Assembly (NCBI GenBank): GCA_030429835.1
Contig: JAUIGC010000016.1
Coordinates: forward strand, 1-33,684
Source: Bacteroidia bacterium
Lineage (GTDB): Bacteria; Bacteroidota; Bacteroidia; Flavobacteriales; Flavobacteriaceae
Direction: 5' to 3'
Length of the DNA stretch: 33,684 nucleotides
Made by a program: the position numbers and the translations under genes. The notes beneath the pieces are model-generated. The model was not told where the DNA came from. It saw only the letters and a list, made by a program, of their open reading frames with translations, and made no database searches. Positions 1 through 9,563 of this stretch are shown here, in pieces; within the stretch, counting starts at the first letter, position 1; each line of letters begins with the position of its first letter.

Positions 1-90
1 ACGGTTTATTCACCTTTATAAACAAAATAAGTAAGGTTTAGTGTAATTAAAATGTACTTTTATAACAAGTGCATAATACAGATTACCATG

Positions 91-1440
91 AAAGAAAACC
101 TGAATCCTTGGGCAAATTTTAAATTAACGCCATTTCATAAAAATTGGATACCCCTTTTTGCTATCCTTGTTTGCAACGCATTATATTCCCAAAGGGAAAA
201 AGATTCCCTAGAAATTACCAAGCTCTTGGAAAAGGAAGGACTCACCTGGCGTTTAGGCGATAAGGAAAGACATGCCGAATGTTGGAAGGCCACTCCAAAT
301 GGTATCATGGCCATGTCAACAGCGGATGGCAATTTAATAAACATTCCTATTGAGATGGTAATAAATCCTTCGCCCAATATGATTGGAAACGGTGGATTTG
401 CCTTTCATTTCAATCATAAAATGCACATCGGTGAAAATTCGGCCTGGGTAGGTCATGATGAAGTTTCCGTGGATACCTTAGGGCGAGAAACACTTTCTTA
501 TGAAGTGCGATTTTTAAATAAATTCGATGATGCATGGAAACTGGTTGGCCAGTCCATGCATTTTTACAACCATCCACCTGAAAATAAAATAGATACCACC
601 AGTTACATCCAAACTGTTGATATAGAAACTGGCCGAATTGAGACAGTACTGCGTATTAACGAACATTTTGAAGCACCCAATTGGCATCCGGAAGGTTATT
701 TGATCGTGAACAGCAAGGGGAAACTATATACCCTGTACCTTACCACGAAAAAATTGAACCTGCTTGATACTGGCTTTGCCAATCAGTGCAACAATGACCA
801 TGGCATTTCACCAGATAACAAGTGGTTGGCCATAAGCCACAACGACAAAGAAAACCCTTCCTCCAAGTCCTATAAATCGGCCATCTTCATCATGCCCATA
901 AAGGGCGGGGAACCAAAGCGCATAACCGCTAACGTCCCTTCGTATTGGCATGGCTGGTCACCAAACGGAAAAACTTTAGCGTACTGTGCCGAACGTAAAG
1001 GCAACTATGACGTGTATACCATAGGGGTCAATGGCGGAAAGGAAAAAAGACTAACCACTACAGAGGGATTGGACGATGGTCCGGAGTATTCCCCGGATGG
1101 AAAGTACATATACTTTAATTCCTACAGAACAGGCCACATGCAAATTTGGAGGATGAATGCAAATGGTAAAAGACCTGAACAGCTGACTTTTGACGAAAAC
1201 TCCAATTGGTTCCCACACCCCTCACCTGATGGAAAATGGATTGTTTATATTGCATATACCTCTGACCAAAAACAAAGTCACCTGTTCGGAAAACAGGTCA
1301 AACTCAGACTTATGGACGTGGAAACCAAGGAAATTCGTGATATTACCCCAGTTTTCTTTGGGGGTCAAGGAACCATAAACGTACCCTCTTGGAGCCCGGA
1401 CAGCAAAAAATTGGCCTTTGTAAGTTATTCGGTCAATTAA
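91..1440 (+). CDS. TolB-like / WD40-like (PD40) beta-propeller exported protein
   Basis: ORF 52..1440. Repeated 'SPDGK..I' blades ([73 protein letters not shown]). N-terminal hydrophobic segment. ATG at 91 is a more plausible start than 52. Confidence 0.75.
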   Translation, partial: KENLNPWANFKLTPFHKNWIPLFAILVCNALYSQREKDSLEITKLLEKEGLTWRLGDKERHAECWKATPNGIMAMSTADGNLINIPIEMVINPSPNMIGNGGFAFHFNHKMHIGENSAWVGHDEVSVDTLGRETLSYEVRFLNKFDDAWKLVGQSMHFYNHPPENKIDTTSYIQTVDIETGRIETVLRINEHFEAPNWHPEGYLIVNSKGKLYTLYLTTKKLNLLDTGFANQCNNDHGISPDNKWLAISHNDKENPSSKSYKSAIFIMPIKGGEPKRITANVPSYWHGWSPNGKTLAYCAERKGNYDVYTIGVNGGKEKRLTTTEGLDDGPEYSPDGKYIYFNSYRTGHMQIWRMNANGKRPEQLTFDENSNWFPHPSPDGKWIVYIAYTSDQKQSHLFGKQVKLRLMDVETKEIRDITPVFFGGQGTINVPSWSPDSKKLAFVSYSVN

Positions 1441-1469
1441 AAGAAGAGCAATTCTTAAAAAAATCAAGA

Positions 1470-1503
1470 AGCCCTGAAACTTTCGTTAACAGGGCTTTTC
1501 CTT
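1470..1503 (+). terminator. Putative rho-independent terminator
   Basis: AGCCCTG-aaactttcgttaa-CAGGGCT followed by TTTCCTTT, just after the stop at 1440. Confidence 0.6.
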
Positions 1504-1507
1504 TAAG

Positions 1508-1589
1508 TACTCGAGGTGGGAATCGAACCCACACTCCCGAAAGAACTGGATTTTGAATCCAGCGCGTCTACCAATTCCGCCACTCGAGC
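1508..1589 (-). tRNA. tRNA-Leu (anticodon CAA)
   Basis: The reverse complement GCTCGAGTGGCGGAATTGGTAGACGCGCTGGATTCAAAATCCAGTTC...GGTTCGATTCCCACCTCGAGTA has a 7-bp acceptor stem, anticodon stem-loop CTGGA-TTCAAAA-TCCAG (CAA) and T-arm GGTTCGATTCC. CCA is not encoded. Confidence 0.95.
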
Positions 1590-1678
1590 TTGTAAAACAG
1601 GACTGCAAAACTAAAAAATATTTTTATTTCCACACCAAAAAATTCAACAATTATCCTTTAGCAAGACAAATTAATTTC

Positions 1679-1686
1679 TAAATTTG
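1679..1686 (+). promoter_or_regulatory. Candidate Bacteroidota -7 element (TAAATTTG) upstream of prs
   Basis: TAAATTTG matches the TAnnTTTG consensus about 65 bp upstream of the prs start. The -33 element is unclear. Confidence 0.4.
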
Positions 1687-1752
1687 CACCTCCTTAGAAA
1701 ACAGGGACTTTACAGTTTCTTTTTCCAATAGGAAGATTCAAGAAAATAAGAC

Positions 1753-2694
1753 ATGCCATACAGCGTTCCAGAACCTAAATTTTTCGCCTGTACACAAAGT
1801 AGTGTGTTAGGGGAAAAAATTGCCAAGGCCTATGGCGTGGAAATGGGTAAAGTCATTTTTTCCCGATATAGTGATGGTGAGTTTCAACCTTCCTTTGAGG
1901 AGTCTATAAGGGGTACTCGAATTTTTATTATCGGTTCCACCCACCCAGGACCTGAAAATCTCATGGAAATGTTGTTGATGATCGATGGTGCCAAAAGGGC
2001 CTCCGCACGTCATATAACCGCTGTAATGCCATATTTTGGTTGGGCCAGACAGGATAGAAAGGACAAACCCAGGGTGCCCATAGCGGCGAAACTAGTTGCT
2101 AAAATGTTGGAGACGGCCGGAGCTACGAGAATCATCACCATGGATTTGCACGCAGACCAGATTCAAGGGTTCTTTGAAAAACCGGTCGATCATTTATTTG
2201 CCTCTACCTTGTTCCTGCCTTATTTACAAGATTTAGGATTGGAAAACCTCACTATAGCTTCTCCGGATATGGGCGGATCTAAAAGGGCCTATGCCTATTC
2301 CAAGGCATTGGACAGCGATGTGGTGGTTTGTTACAAACAAAGGGCAAAGGCCAATATTATTTCCCACATGGAATTGATTGGGGATGTACAAGGAAAGAAC
2401 GTGGTGTTAGTGGATGACATGGTGGATACCGCTGGCACATTGACAAAGGCGGCAGATTTGATGATAGAGAGAGGCGCTATAAGCGTAAGGGCCATTGCGA
2501 CCCATGGTTTGTTATCTGGCAATGCTTATGAGAAAATAGAAAAGTCCAAACTTACGGAATTGATCATTACAGATTCTATTCCTTTGGAAATAAAAAGTGA
2601 TAAAGTAAAAGTACTTAGCTGTGCCGATTTGTTTGCGGACGTTATGCACAAAGTACACAATAACAACTCCATTTCGTCAAAATTTTTGATGTAA
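1753..2694 (+). CDS. prs: Ribose-phosphate pyrophosphokinase
   Basis: Motifs FSDGE-like 'RYSDGEFQPSFEESIRGTRIFIIGST', 'ITAVMPYFGWARQDRKDKPRVPIAAKLVA', and PRPP loop 'NVVLVDDMVDTAGTL'. Confidence 0.97.
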   Translation: MPYSVPEPKFFACTQSSVLGEKIAKAYGVEMGKVIFSRYSDGEFQPSFEESIRGTRIFIIGSTHPGPENLMEMLLMIDGAKRASARHITAVMPYFGWARQDRKDKPRVPIAAKLVAKMLETAGATRIITMDLHADQIQGFFEKPVDHLFASTLFLPYLQDLGLENLTIASPDMGGSKRAYAYSKALDSDVVVCYKQRAKANIISHMELIGDVQGKNVVLVDDMVDTAGTLTKAADLMIERGAISVRAIATHGLLSGNAYEKIEKSKLTELIITDSIPLEIKSDKVKVLSCADLFADVMHKVHNNNSISSKFLM

Positions 2695-2744
2695 CCAAAA
2701 AGCGGAATGGCAACCTTTTGAATTATTAATTATTAATATATATA

Positions 2745-3392
2745 ATGAAGTCAATTACAATTAAAGGATCAGAAAGAGAAAGCGTGGGCAAGAAGTCGAC
2801 AAAGGCCCTACGTAATGCTGGAAAGGTTCCTTGCGTAGTATACGGAGGGGATAAACCATTGCACTTTTCAGCAGACGAACTAGCGTTCAGAGACTTGGTT
2901 TACACCGCCAATGCGCACACAGTTGCAATTGAATTGGATAATGGGACCAAAGTGAACGCAGTAATGCAGGACATTCAGTTCCATCCGGTTACTGATAGTA
3001 TCATGCACATAGATTTCTATCAATTATTCGAGGACAAACCTGTAACCATGAACATTCCTGTTAGGTTGCAAGGTAATTCCCCTGGAGTTAGGAATGGTGG
3101 ACGTCTATTGTTCAGAAAAAGAAAATTGGCCATTAAGGCTTTACCGGATAAATTACCGGATTTCTTTGACGTGGACATTTCCAAGCTTAGGATTGGACAG
3201 AATATTTCCGTAGCCTCACTTTTAAGCGACGATTTTACGATTCTTCACCCAGATTCCACAACAGTAGTTCAAGTTAAAACTGCTCGTACTGCTATTGTTA
3301 CGGATGATGAAGATGAAGAAACGGATGAAGAAGGTGCAGAAGCAAGTGCAGAAGGAGCTGAGGCTCCAGCTGAAGAAGCTGCCCAAGAATAA
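2745..3392 (+). CDS. rplY: 50S ribosomal protein L25 / general stress protein Ctc (long form, acidic Ala/Glu-rich tail)
   Basis: [35 protein letters not shown]..., '[18 protein letters not shown]', low-complexity [24 protein letters not shown] tail. Directly downstream of prs and upstream of pth. Confidence 0.93.
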   Translation: MKSITIKGSERESVGKKSTKALRNAGKVPCVVYGGDKPLHFSADELAFRDLVYTANAHTVAIELDNGTKVNAVMQDIQFHPVTDSIMHIDFYQLFEDKPVTMNIPVRLQGNSPGVRNGGRLLFRKRKLAIKALPDKLPDFFDVDISKLRIGQNISVASLLSDDFTILHPDSTTVVQVKTARTAIVTDDEDEETDEEGAEASAEGAEAPAEEAAQE

Positions 3393-3411
3393 ATTTGATT
3401 CATCAAAACAA

Positions 3412-3446
3412 GAAGCACCTCGGTTTTATTATCGAGGTGCTTTTGT
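3412..3446 (+). terminator. Putative rho-independent terminator after L25/ctc
   Basis: AAGCACCTCG-gttttatta-TCGAGGTGCTTTT: about 9-bp stem plus T-tract. Confidence 0.75.
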
Positions 3447-3475
3447 ATTTTTAAGGAATCGTTCAAAGATTAAAA

Positions 3476-4108
3476 ATGTACAGGTTTCTTAAAAAATTAA
3501 TGGGTAGTGCTGAACCGCCCTTATTTGCGAATATTGACACTATGAAAAAGTATTTAATCGTTGGCCTGGGAAACATAGGTGAAGAATATGCAGAAACCCG
3601 ACATAATATCGGATTTAAGATATTGGATGCCTTGGCGAATGAAAAAGAATTTCATTTTGAAACCCAAAAGTTAGGGGATGTAGCCTCTTATAAATTGAAA
3701 GGTAGAAGTATCCTTTGCTTAAAACCTTCCACCTATATGAACTTAAGCGGTAAGGCGTTGCGATATTGGATGGAAAAGGAAAAAATCCCTTTGGAAAATG
3801 TTCTCGTGATCACGGACGATATTAATCTTTCTTTTGGCACACTCAGATTGAAAACCAAGGGAAGCGATGGCGGACATAACGGTTTAAAGGATATTCAGCA
3901 CGTATTGCAAACTACCCACTATAATCGATTCAGGTTTGGAGTAGGTGCAGATTTTGGCAAAGGTAGACAAGTAGAATATGTTCTGGGGCAATGGAATGAT
4001 GAGGAAAAATCCAATATGAAGGAACGAATGGAAAAATCCGTGGCGCTCATTGACTCTTTTGTACTTTCGGGAGTAGCTAGAACCATGAACCAATTTAACG
4101 GAGTTTAG
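3476..4108 (+). CDS. pth: Peptidyl-tRNA hydrolase (true start may be ATG 3542)
   Basis: 'YLIVGLGNIGEEYAETRHNIGFKILDAL', 'LKPSTYMNLSGKA', 'DDINLSFGTLRLKTKGSDGGHNGLKDI'. The ~22 aa before MKKYLIVGLG are atypical. Confidence 0.93.
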   Translation: MYRFLKKLMGSAEPPLFANIDTMKKYLIVGLGNIGEEYAETRHNIGFKILDALANEKEFHFETQKLGDVASYKLKGRSILCLKPSTYMNLSGKALRYWMEKEKIPLENVLVITDDINLSFGTLRLKTKGSDGGHNGLKDIQHVLQTTHYNRFRFGVGADFGKGRQVEYVLGQWNDEEKSNMKERMEKSVALIDSFVLSGVARTMNQFNGV

Positions 4109-4114
4109 AGTCTA

Positions 4115-4798
4115 CTAAAGCACACTGAAAACATAGACTCCGGAATTTGTTGCATTGCCTTCCAAATCCTTGGTAACCACACTCCAGTAATAGGTTGTGC
4201 CCGACAACACGGACACTTTCAATGAAGTTGCCGTTGCGGACAAGGTTGCTTCCAGATTTTGTGGAGGATTCTGTTCCGAAAAATATACCTCTATATTTTC
4301 AATATCATTGTCCAAATCTGATGCCGACCATGAAAGAGTCACTTCGTTGTTGATGTCCTTGAACACTTTTTCGGACATATCCGGTGTCAATATTTCTGCT
4401 GGGAATGGGGCGAAGGTGGTCCTTGAGCCCGCATTATAAAAACTCCATACTTCACTTGAAATCGTATTGTTCACCTGATTATTTCTAGATCGTACCAACC
4501 ATGAATAAGGCTGACCTTTTAACAACGGTAAGCTTGAGGTAGTGGCCGAAGTTGAGATGGTCTGTACCGTATTAGTATTGAGATTGGTAACCCTAAGCTC
4601 GTAACTATCCGTATTATCGGCCCTTTGCCAGCTAAAGGATACCCTGCTCGTAGTGGCGTCTTGATCAATACCAGTGGTACATTCAGAATTCTTTTCTGGA
4701 AATAATAGCCGTACCTGTTCCGGAGGATTTGGACTGTCTTTCTTTTTACAACTAAACACCGTAAAAAGGCATACAAGAAGGAATATTTTTCTCATCAT
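4115..4798 (-). CDS. Putative lipoprotein with fibronectin type III-like domains
   Basis: Signal peptide with lipobox-like Cys (MMRKIFLLVCLFTVFSCKKKDS). Two FN3-like units ('SFSWQRADNTDSYELRVTNL...YSWLVRSRNN', 'TLSWSASDLDNDIENIEVYFSEQ...YYWSVVTKDLEGN'). Confidence 0.75.
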   Translation of the reverse strand: MMRKIFLLVCLFTVFSCKKKDSPNPPEQVRLLFPEKNSECTTGIDQDATTSRVSFSWQRADNTDSYELRVTNLNTNTVQTISTSATTSSLPLLKGQPYSWLVRSRNNQVNNTISSEVWSFYNAGSRTTFAPFPAEILTPDMSEKVFKDINNEVTLSWSASDLDNDIENIEVYFSEQNPPQNLEATLSATATSLKVSVLSGTTYYWSVVTKDLEGNATNSGVYVFSVL

Positions 4799-7700
4799 CT
4801 TTTTAAAATCTTAGTCGTTTTTTTAGCTCCCCTATTTTCGTTCTGCAAATAATACATTCCAACGGGTAAAATACTCAAATCGAATTCCTTTGAAGATAAA
4901 CCGTCCTCTATTTTTTCCATTCTTATCAATCTGCCATCCGAACTGAACAAAGTCATCGAGGCACGCTCTGTTGGAACATCAAAATAGATTTGAATCAAAT
5001 CTTGAAAGGGATTTGGATAAACCACGGGACCACTAGAGACAATAATTTCCTCCTCGTAAATTCCTTGGCAAAGAATATCGGTATATACCTTTAGAAAATT
5101 AATGCCCTTAGACAAATCCAAAGTAATGCTTTTATCTATGGTATACGTTGTCTCCCCGTTCAGCTCAACATAATACCCATAAGCTCCTTCCAGGTCCATG
5201 ACCACCTGGGAAGCCTGTAAAAGCACCTTGGAGGTTACACTCAATGGAGCCGGTTCTGATATGACTACCGACAAGCAAAACGGTTCATAGGTGATAGTAC
5301 CATCTGTTCCAGATATACAAATATCATAAGTTCCCGAACTTAAGTCCGTTAGGTTAAAACTATTGGAAAAATTATCGGTAATATTAACTCCATTCCCATT
5401 TACGGTAATTTCATAATCCAAGAAAACTTTGGGCTCTATCCTTATGGCACCATCATCATTGGTCCTACAGGACTCGCTCTCCAGACTTACGTTAAAATTC
5501 TCTTGGGTAAACCTATAAATGGCACAACCGTTCCCATCCACCTCTTGCCCCAGTGGTGTTCCAAGGCATAGATCATCACCATCGTCAAAAACCCCATCCT
5601 CATCCTCGTCCGGCCTAAAGTCTCCCTCCACGCAAACCTCCAAAGAAAAATGATTCAACCTACCTCCATCGGCGGCAACATTATCCTTAACTTCCAAAGT
5701 CCACTCACCAAGTATGGATTCCCCATAGAATGAACTTAAGGTGCCAACGGGACGCACCATACCGCTTATAGCAGGAGAACCCGAACATGAAAAAGTACTC
5801 GCCGCTTCATCATCAAAAACGGCATTGATATCAGAATTATTACCACAAGCACTTGAAACTAAAACCACAGTGGTTCCTGCGGGCGATGTTAGGCTGATGA
5901 CCAAGTCAGAAAGATAGGTATGTTCTATATCCAGGTTTACGTTGATATCGGCCAAATTTAAATCCTGGTAAAAGAAAATCCTGGAACTTATAATAGGTGT
6001 TTCTACGGGAGAAATGCTAATTGGAACGGCACTACTAGCCTTGGTAATACAATTGAATTGGATGGTCGTGAAACTAAAGGGGGCTCCAAAGATTCCCTCC
6101 CCACAGCTGTTTGTGGGCTTAACCCTCCAGAAATATTGTGTTTCATTCAAAAGGGAGGTAGGTTCGAAAGAATTGACATCGACCGTTTTCGTTTCCACAA
6201 TATTGGTAAACCCGGCATCTGTGGCTATTTCAACAGTATACGAGGTGCTTGACAAATCTGGTTCCCATTCCAGTAATACGTTCTTGGAAACATCCAGGCT
6301 TCCATTGGATGGAGCCGTTAGTACAACCTCAGAAAAGTTGGTATCGAACACATTAAATTGCAAGGTCGTACTTTTCACCACAGAAGCGGAAGTGGCCACT
6401 ACTTCCAACAGATAACTTCCTATAGACAAATTATCTGTTCCAGAAAAAGTAATGTCTATTGACGTGTTTGAAACAGACACCGTATCCTGCGAAAAAACTG
6501 CTGTTAAGCCTGCAGGCAAAGAACCTATGCTAAGCGTACTCTCCTCCATAAAATCCAAATACGTTTCGTAGTTAAATCCAACAATGAGATCGTCGGGTTT
6601 ACATACCTCATAATTTAAATCATCAAAATTAAGTACCACTTCGGATTCCATGATGGAAAAATCAGCTGCATTTACTGCCAAGAAAATATTATTGGAGGCC
6701 TTAACCATGAACCTACCAGAGTTAGTACTGAAACCACCTGGAATCACCAAGGCATGACTTCCGTCATTGTCCACATTTTGAGCGATTAAATTGGGAAAGG
6801 TCAACCCGCCATCGGTCGATAGAAAGATATCCACGGTCTCAGCGCCTATTGGAAGTACATTGGTATTGGCCACATCCCAGGTAATGGTTTCCGTTTCCCC
6901 CGCAACGAAAGATACTGTAGTTGATTGGGACGTTACTGCAAATGGGCCTGCTTCCCGGTTAACAAAAACGGTAACCTCATCGGACACGGATTGGCCACCA
7001 TTTAAAACATTGTCCCTCACCGTCAAAGAAAAGTTCAATTCTCGCTGTACATTGGACACCGTTTCCCAAGCGCCACCCTTTATAGGCATCGTTTGGGTAA
7101 GATTACCGGAGAGTATTCTGCTCAACCTTGGAAAATAGCGCTCTGGAGCTACTGATGGAGGCAAAGAACGAAACATGGCGCCTGTTGGATTATTGGGGCC
7201 AAAGGTTGCCTGGGTAACAATACCATTATCAATCTGTTCCCAGGTATATGTTAGCACATCTGTAGGATCTGGATCATTCGCATTACCCGTTAATACGAAA
7301 GCCGTGCCTATGGGAATCGTATAGTTGCTTACCGGATTTATTATGGGGGCATTATTGGTCAACGGTATAGTTTCCCCACAACTAATGGTCTCCAGATATT
7401 CCCGAATCTGGACAATGCTTACATAATGGAAATAATCATCAGAATTGGTAGCAACGTCATTGGCGTCCGTAATTCCAGCATACCCCATAATGGTGGTACC
7501 ACTAGCAGGTTCCACTTGCACCAAAGTTCCTTCGGACAAATAAGAAAATGTATGGTTAGCACCGAATTGGTGCCCCATTTCGTGGGCTACGAGATCAATA
7601 TCGAACTGATCGCCCTGAGGTGAAAACAAAGTGGTATAAGCACTTCCTTTTCTATTATTCTGACATACAGACCCGATAAAACCGGAATTTCCATCCAAGG

Positions 7701-8580
7701 TACCATCTTGCTGGTTGAACAAATGGCCTATGTCATAATTCTCCTCTCCAATAATGTTGGTCAGTGTATTTTGTGTCTGGGAACTTAGTCCTCCCGAAAA
7801 TGGATCTGTATCGGGATTAGTATAAATGACCTGATCGGTGTTATCTATCAATTCTAAGGTAACTCCTAGGTCCCTTTCAAAAACTCCGTTTACTCTTGTT
7901 AAAGTGGCATTGATTGCGGCGAGCGCATCGGCAATAGTTCCACCATGGAATTGCGTATATTCCCCTGATGCCGCTATGGCGACTCTAAATTTTCGTAGAG
8001 TTTGATCATCTACCAACTTTGCGGTCGATGGATTTGACCTGGAGGTAAATGCATCAGGATCAGTTTTACAGATAAAGTCCAATTTTTGGGTCAGATGATC
8101 TTTACTATTGTAAATAACATAATTTCCGCTTGCACTCTTTTCCATAAAAACGGTTCCTTCCTTCCCCGGGTCCATAATCATGGTTTGGATTCCTTTGTGA
8201 GAAACGCTGAAGTATATTTTTTGTTGACCTGGCCCCAATCCAATGCCCTTGTATGACTTTATATTGGGATATTTTTTTGCCAACCCAGGGGCAAAAACTT
8301 TGTATTCTTCCACACGAAAGGGAACCAAGTTACCTTCCCCATCCGGAAAATACAGGGTCTTGAAAGAATTTTTAGCTTTGGAAACACTTGATAGCTCACC
8401 TCTAAAGGCAATTTCATCCAAGGTAAATGCCCTAGCCTTTTGTACATCCAATCGCTTTAATGTTATCTGCTTGTCCTGATTATTGAGATCCACACCATGC
8501 CAATATTTGGTCTGTGCAACCCCATAAAAGGAAAGAAATGCTATGGTAATTGAAAAAACAAGACGTAATTTAGCAGTCAT
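4795..8580 (-). CDS. Secreted reprolysin-like (M12B-type) zinc metalloprotease with FN3, proprotein-convertase P-like domain and T9SS C-terminal sorting domain
   Basis: Signal peptide (LRLVFSITIAFLSFYGVAQ). Zinc motif HEMGHQFGANH with downstream 'TTIMGYAG' Met-turn candidate. FN3 'NVLLEWEPDLSSTSYTVEIATDAGF'. P-domain-like 'DLNLADINVNLDIEHTYLSDLVISLTSPAGTTVVL...GEWTLEVKDNVAADGGRLNHFSLEVC'. CTD 'VVYPNPFQDLIQIYFDVPTE...LPVGMYYLQNENRGAKKTTKILKR'. Confidence 0.9.
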   Translation of the reverse strand: MTAKLRLVFSITIAFLSFYGVAQTKYWHGVDLNNQDKQITLKRLDVQKARAFTLDEIAFRGELSSVSKAKNSFKTLYFPDGEGNLVPFRVEEYKVFAPGLAKKYPNIKSYKGIGLGPGQQKIYFSVSHKGIQTMIMDPGKEGTVFMEKSASGNYVIYNSKDHLTQKLDFICKTDPDAFTSRSNPSTAKLVDDQTLRKFRVAIAASGEYTQFHGGTIADALAAINATLTRVNGVFERDLGVTLELIDNTDQVIYTNPDTDPFSGGLSSQTQNTLTNIIGEENYDIGHLFNQQDGTLDGNSGFIGSVCQNNRKGSAYTTLFSPQGDQFDIDLVAHEMGHQFGANHTFSYLSEGTLVQVEPASGTTIMGYAGITDANDVATNSDDYFHYVSIVQIREYLETISCGETIPLTNNAPIINPVSNYTIPIGTAFVLTGNANDPDPTDVLTYTWEQIDNGIVTQATFGPNNPTGAMFRSLPPSVAPERYFPRLSRILSGNLTQTMPIKGGAWETVSNVQRELNFSLTVRDNVLNGGQSVSDEVTVFVNREAGPFAVTSQSTTVSFVAGETETITWDVANTNVLPIGAETVDIFLSTDGGLTFPNLIAQNVDNDGSHALVIPGGFSTNSGRFMVKASNNIFLAVNAADFSIMESEVVLNFDDLNYEVCKPDDLIVGFNYETYLDFMEESTLSIGSLPAGLTAVFSQDTVSVSNTSIDITFSGTDNLSIGSYLLEVVATSASVVKSTTLQFNVFDTNFSEVVLTAPSNGSLDVSKNVLLEWEPDLSSTSYTVEIATDAGFTNIVETKTVDVNSFEPTSLLNETQYFWRVKPTNSCGEGIFGAPFSFTTIQFNCITKASSAVPISISPVETPIISSRIFFYQDLNLADINVNLDIEHTYLSDLVISLTSPAGTTVVLVSSACGNNSDINAVFDDEAASTFSCSGSPAISGMVRPVGTLSSFYGESILGEWTLEVKDNVAADGGRLNHFSLEVCVEGDFRPDEDEDGVFDDGDDLCLGTPLGQEVDGNGCAIYRFTQENFNVSLESESCRTNDDGAIRIEPKVFLDYEITVNGNGVNITDNFSNSFNLTDLSSGTYDICISGTDGTITYEPFCLSVVISEPAPLSVTSKVLLQASQVVMDLEGAYGYYVELNGETTYTIDKSITLDLSKGINFLKVYTDILCQGIYEEEIIVSSGPVVYPNPFQDLIQIYFDVPTERASMTLFSSDGRLIRMEKIEDGLSSKEFDLSILPVGMYYLQNENRGAKKTTKILKR

Positions 8581-8633
8581 TTAGGGGCTTTTATCTCCAA
8601 ATCAAATATAGTTCTTTTTATTTTCTAGCGCAG

Positions 8634-9563
8634 TTGATTACAGTTCAAAGCATTTCCAAATACGATGAAAAACACCCTGTTGCCATAACCATTGGCACCT
8701 TTGACGGAGTACACATCGGTCACCGTAAAATATTGGAAAAAGTCATAAACCATGCCAAGAATTCTAATCTAAAGTCAGCGGTGCTTACTTTTTTTCCACA
8801 CCCCAGAATGGTGCTCCAAAAGGATGCCAACATCAAACTTCTTAATACCATAGACGAAAAGAAATGGATTCTTGAAAAAATGGGACTTGATATTTTGGTC
8901 ATCCATCCATTTACCAAGGAATTTTCCAGACTTACCGCAACAGAATTTGTTCGTGACCTTTTGGTCAATAAACTAAAGGCCAAGAGAATCATCATTGGAT
9001 ATGACCATAGATTTGGAAGAAATAGAACCGCCAACATAAACGACCTAATCGCTTTTGGAAACACCTTGGACTTTTCCGTTGAGGAAATTCCCGCACAGGA
9101 AATAGATGAAGTATCGGTTAGTTCCACTAAAATAAGAAAGGCCTTGGAACAGGGGGATGTAGAAACTGCAAATTCCTATTTGGGCTATGAATATATGCTC
9201 ACGGGAACTATAAAGAAAGGTAAGGGATTGGGAAGAAAAATACATTTTCCAACGGCAAATGTGAATATAGAGGAAACCTATAAACTCATACCCAAGAACG
9301 GCTCTTACATTGTGAAGAGCAACATACATGCACAGGATGTTTTTGGCATGATGAACATAGGTTACAACCCTACCGTAAATGGGACCTCAAAAACCATAGA
9401 GGTTCATTTTTTTGATTTCGATGAAAATCTATACGGTAAAAAACTTCAGATAGACCTGCTTTCTCGACTTAGGGAAGAAAAAAAATTCGAGTCCTTGGAA
9501 GAACTTAAATTACAATTGGCCAGGGACAAGGAAAAATCTTTACAATTCATATCCAATAGGTAA
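8634..9563 (+). CDS. ribF: Bifunctional riboflavin kinase / FAD synthetase
   Basis: 'AITIGTFDGVHIGHRKIL', 'IIGYDHRFGRNRTANI', 'SSTKIRKALEQGDVETANSYLGYEYMLTGTIKKGKGLGRKIHFPTANV'. Track start is TTG. Confidence 0.95.
   Translation: MITVQSISKYDEKHPVAITIGTFDGVHIGHRKILEKVINHAKNSNLKSAVLTFFPHPRMVLQKDANIKLLNTIDEKKWILEKMGLDILVIHPFTKEFSRLTATEFVRDLLVNKLKAKRIIIGYDHRFGRNRTANINDLIAFGNTLDFSVEEIPAQEIDEVSVSSTKIRKALEQGDVETANSYLGYEYMLTGTIKKGKGLGRKIHFPTANVNIEETYKLIPKNGSYIVKSNIHAQDVFGMMNIGYNPTVNGTSKTIEVHFFDFDENLYGKKLQIDLLSRLREEKKFESLEELKLQLARDKEKSLQFISNR

Noticed and set aside
3269-3492. Small ORFs on both strands over the L25 acidic tail
   Set aside because: GAA/GCA-rich low complexity keeps several frames open; the L25 frame explains the sequence.
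6014-6415. 133-aa plus-strand ORF (and nearby 6058..6252, 6791..7138)
   Set aside because: Antisense to the long metalloprotease ORF; compositional shadow of FN3/Ig-like coding sequence.
8720-9127. 135-aa minus-strand ORF
   Set aside because: Antisense to ribF; no independent support.
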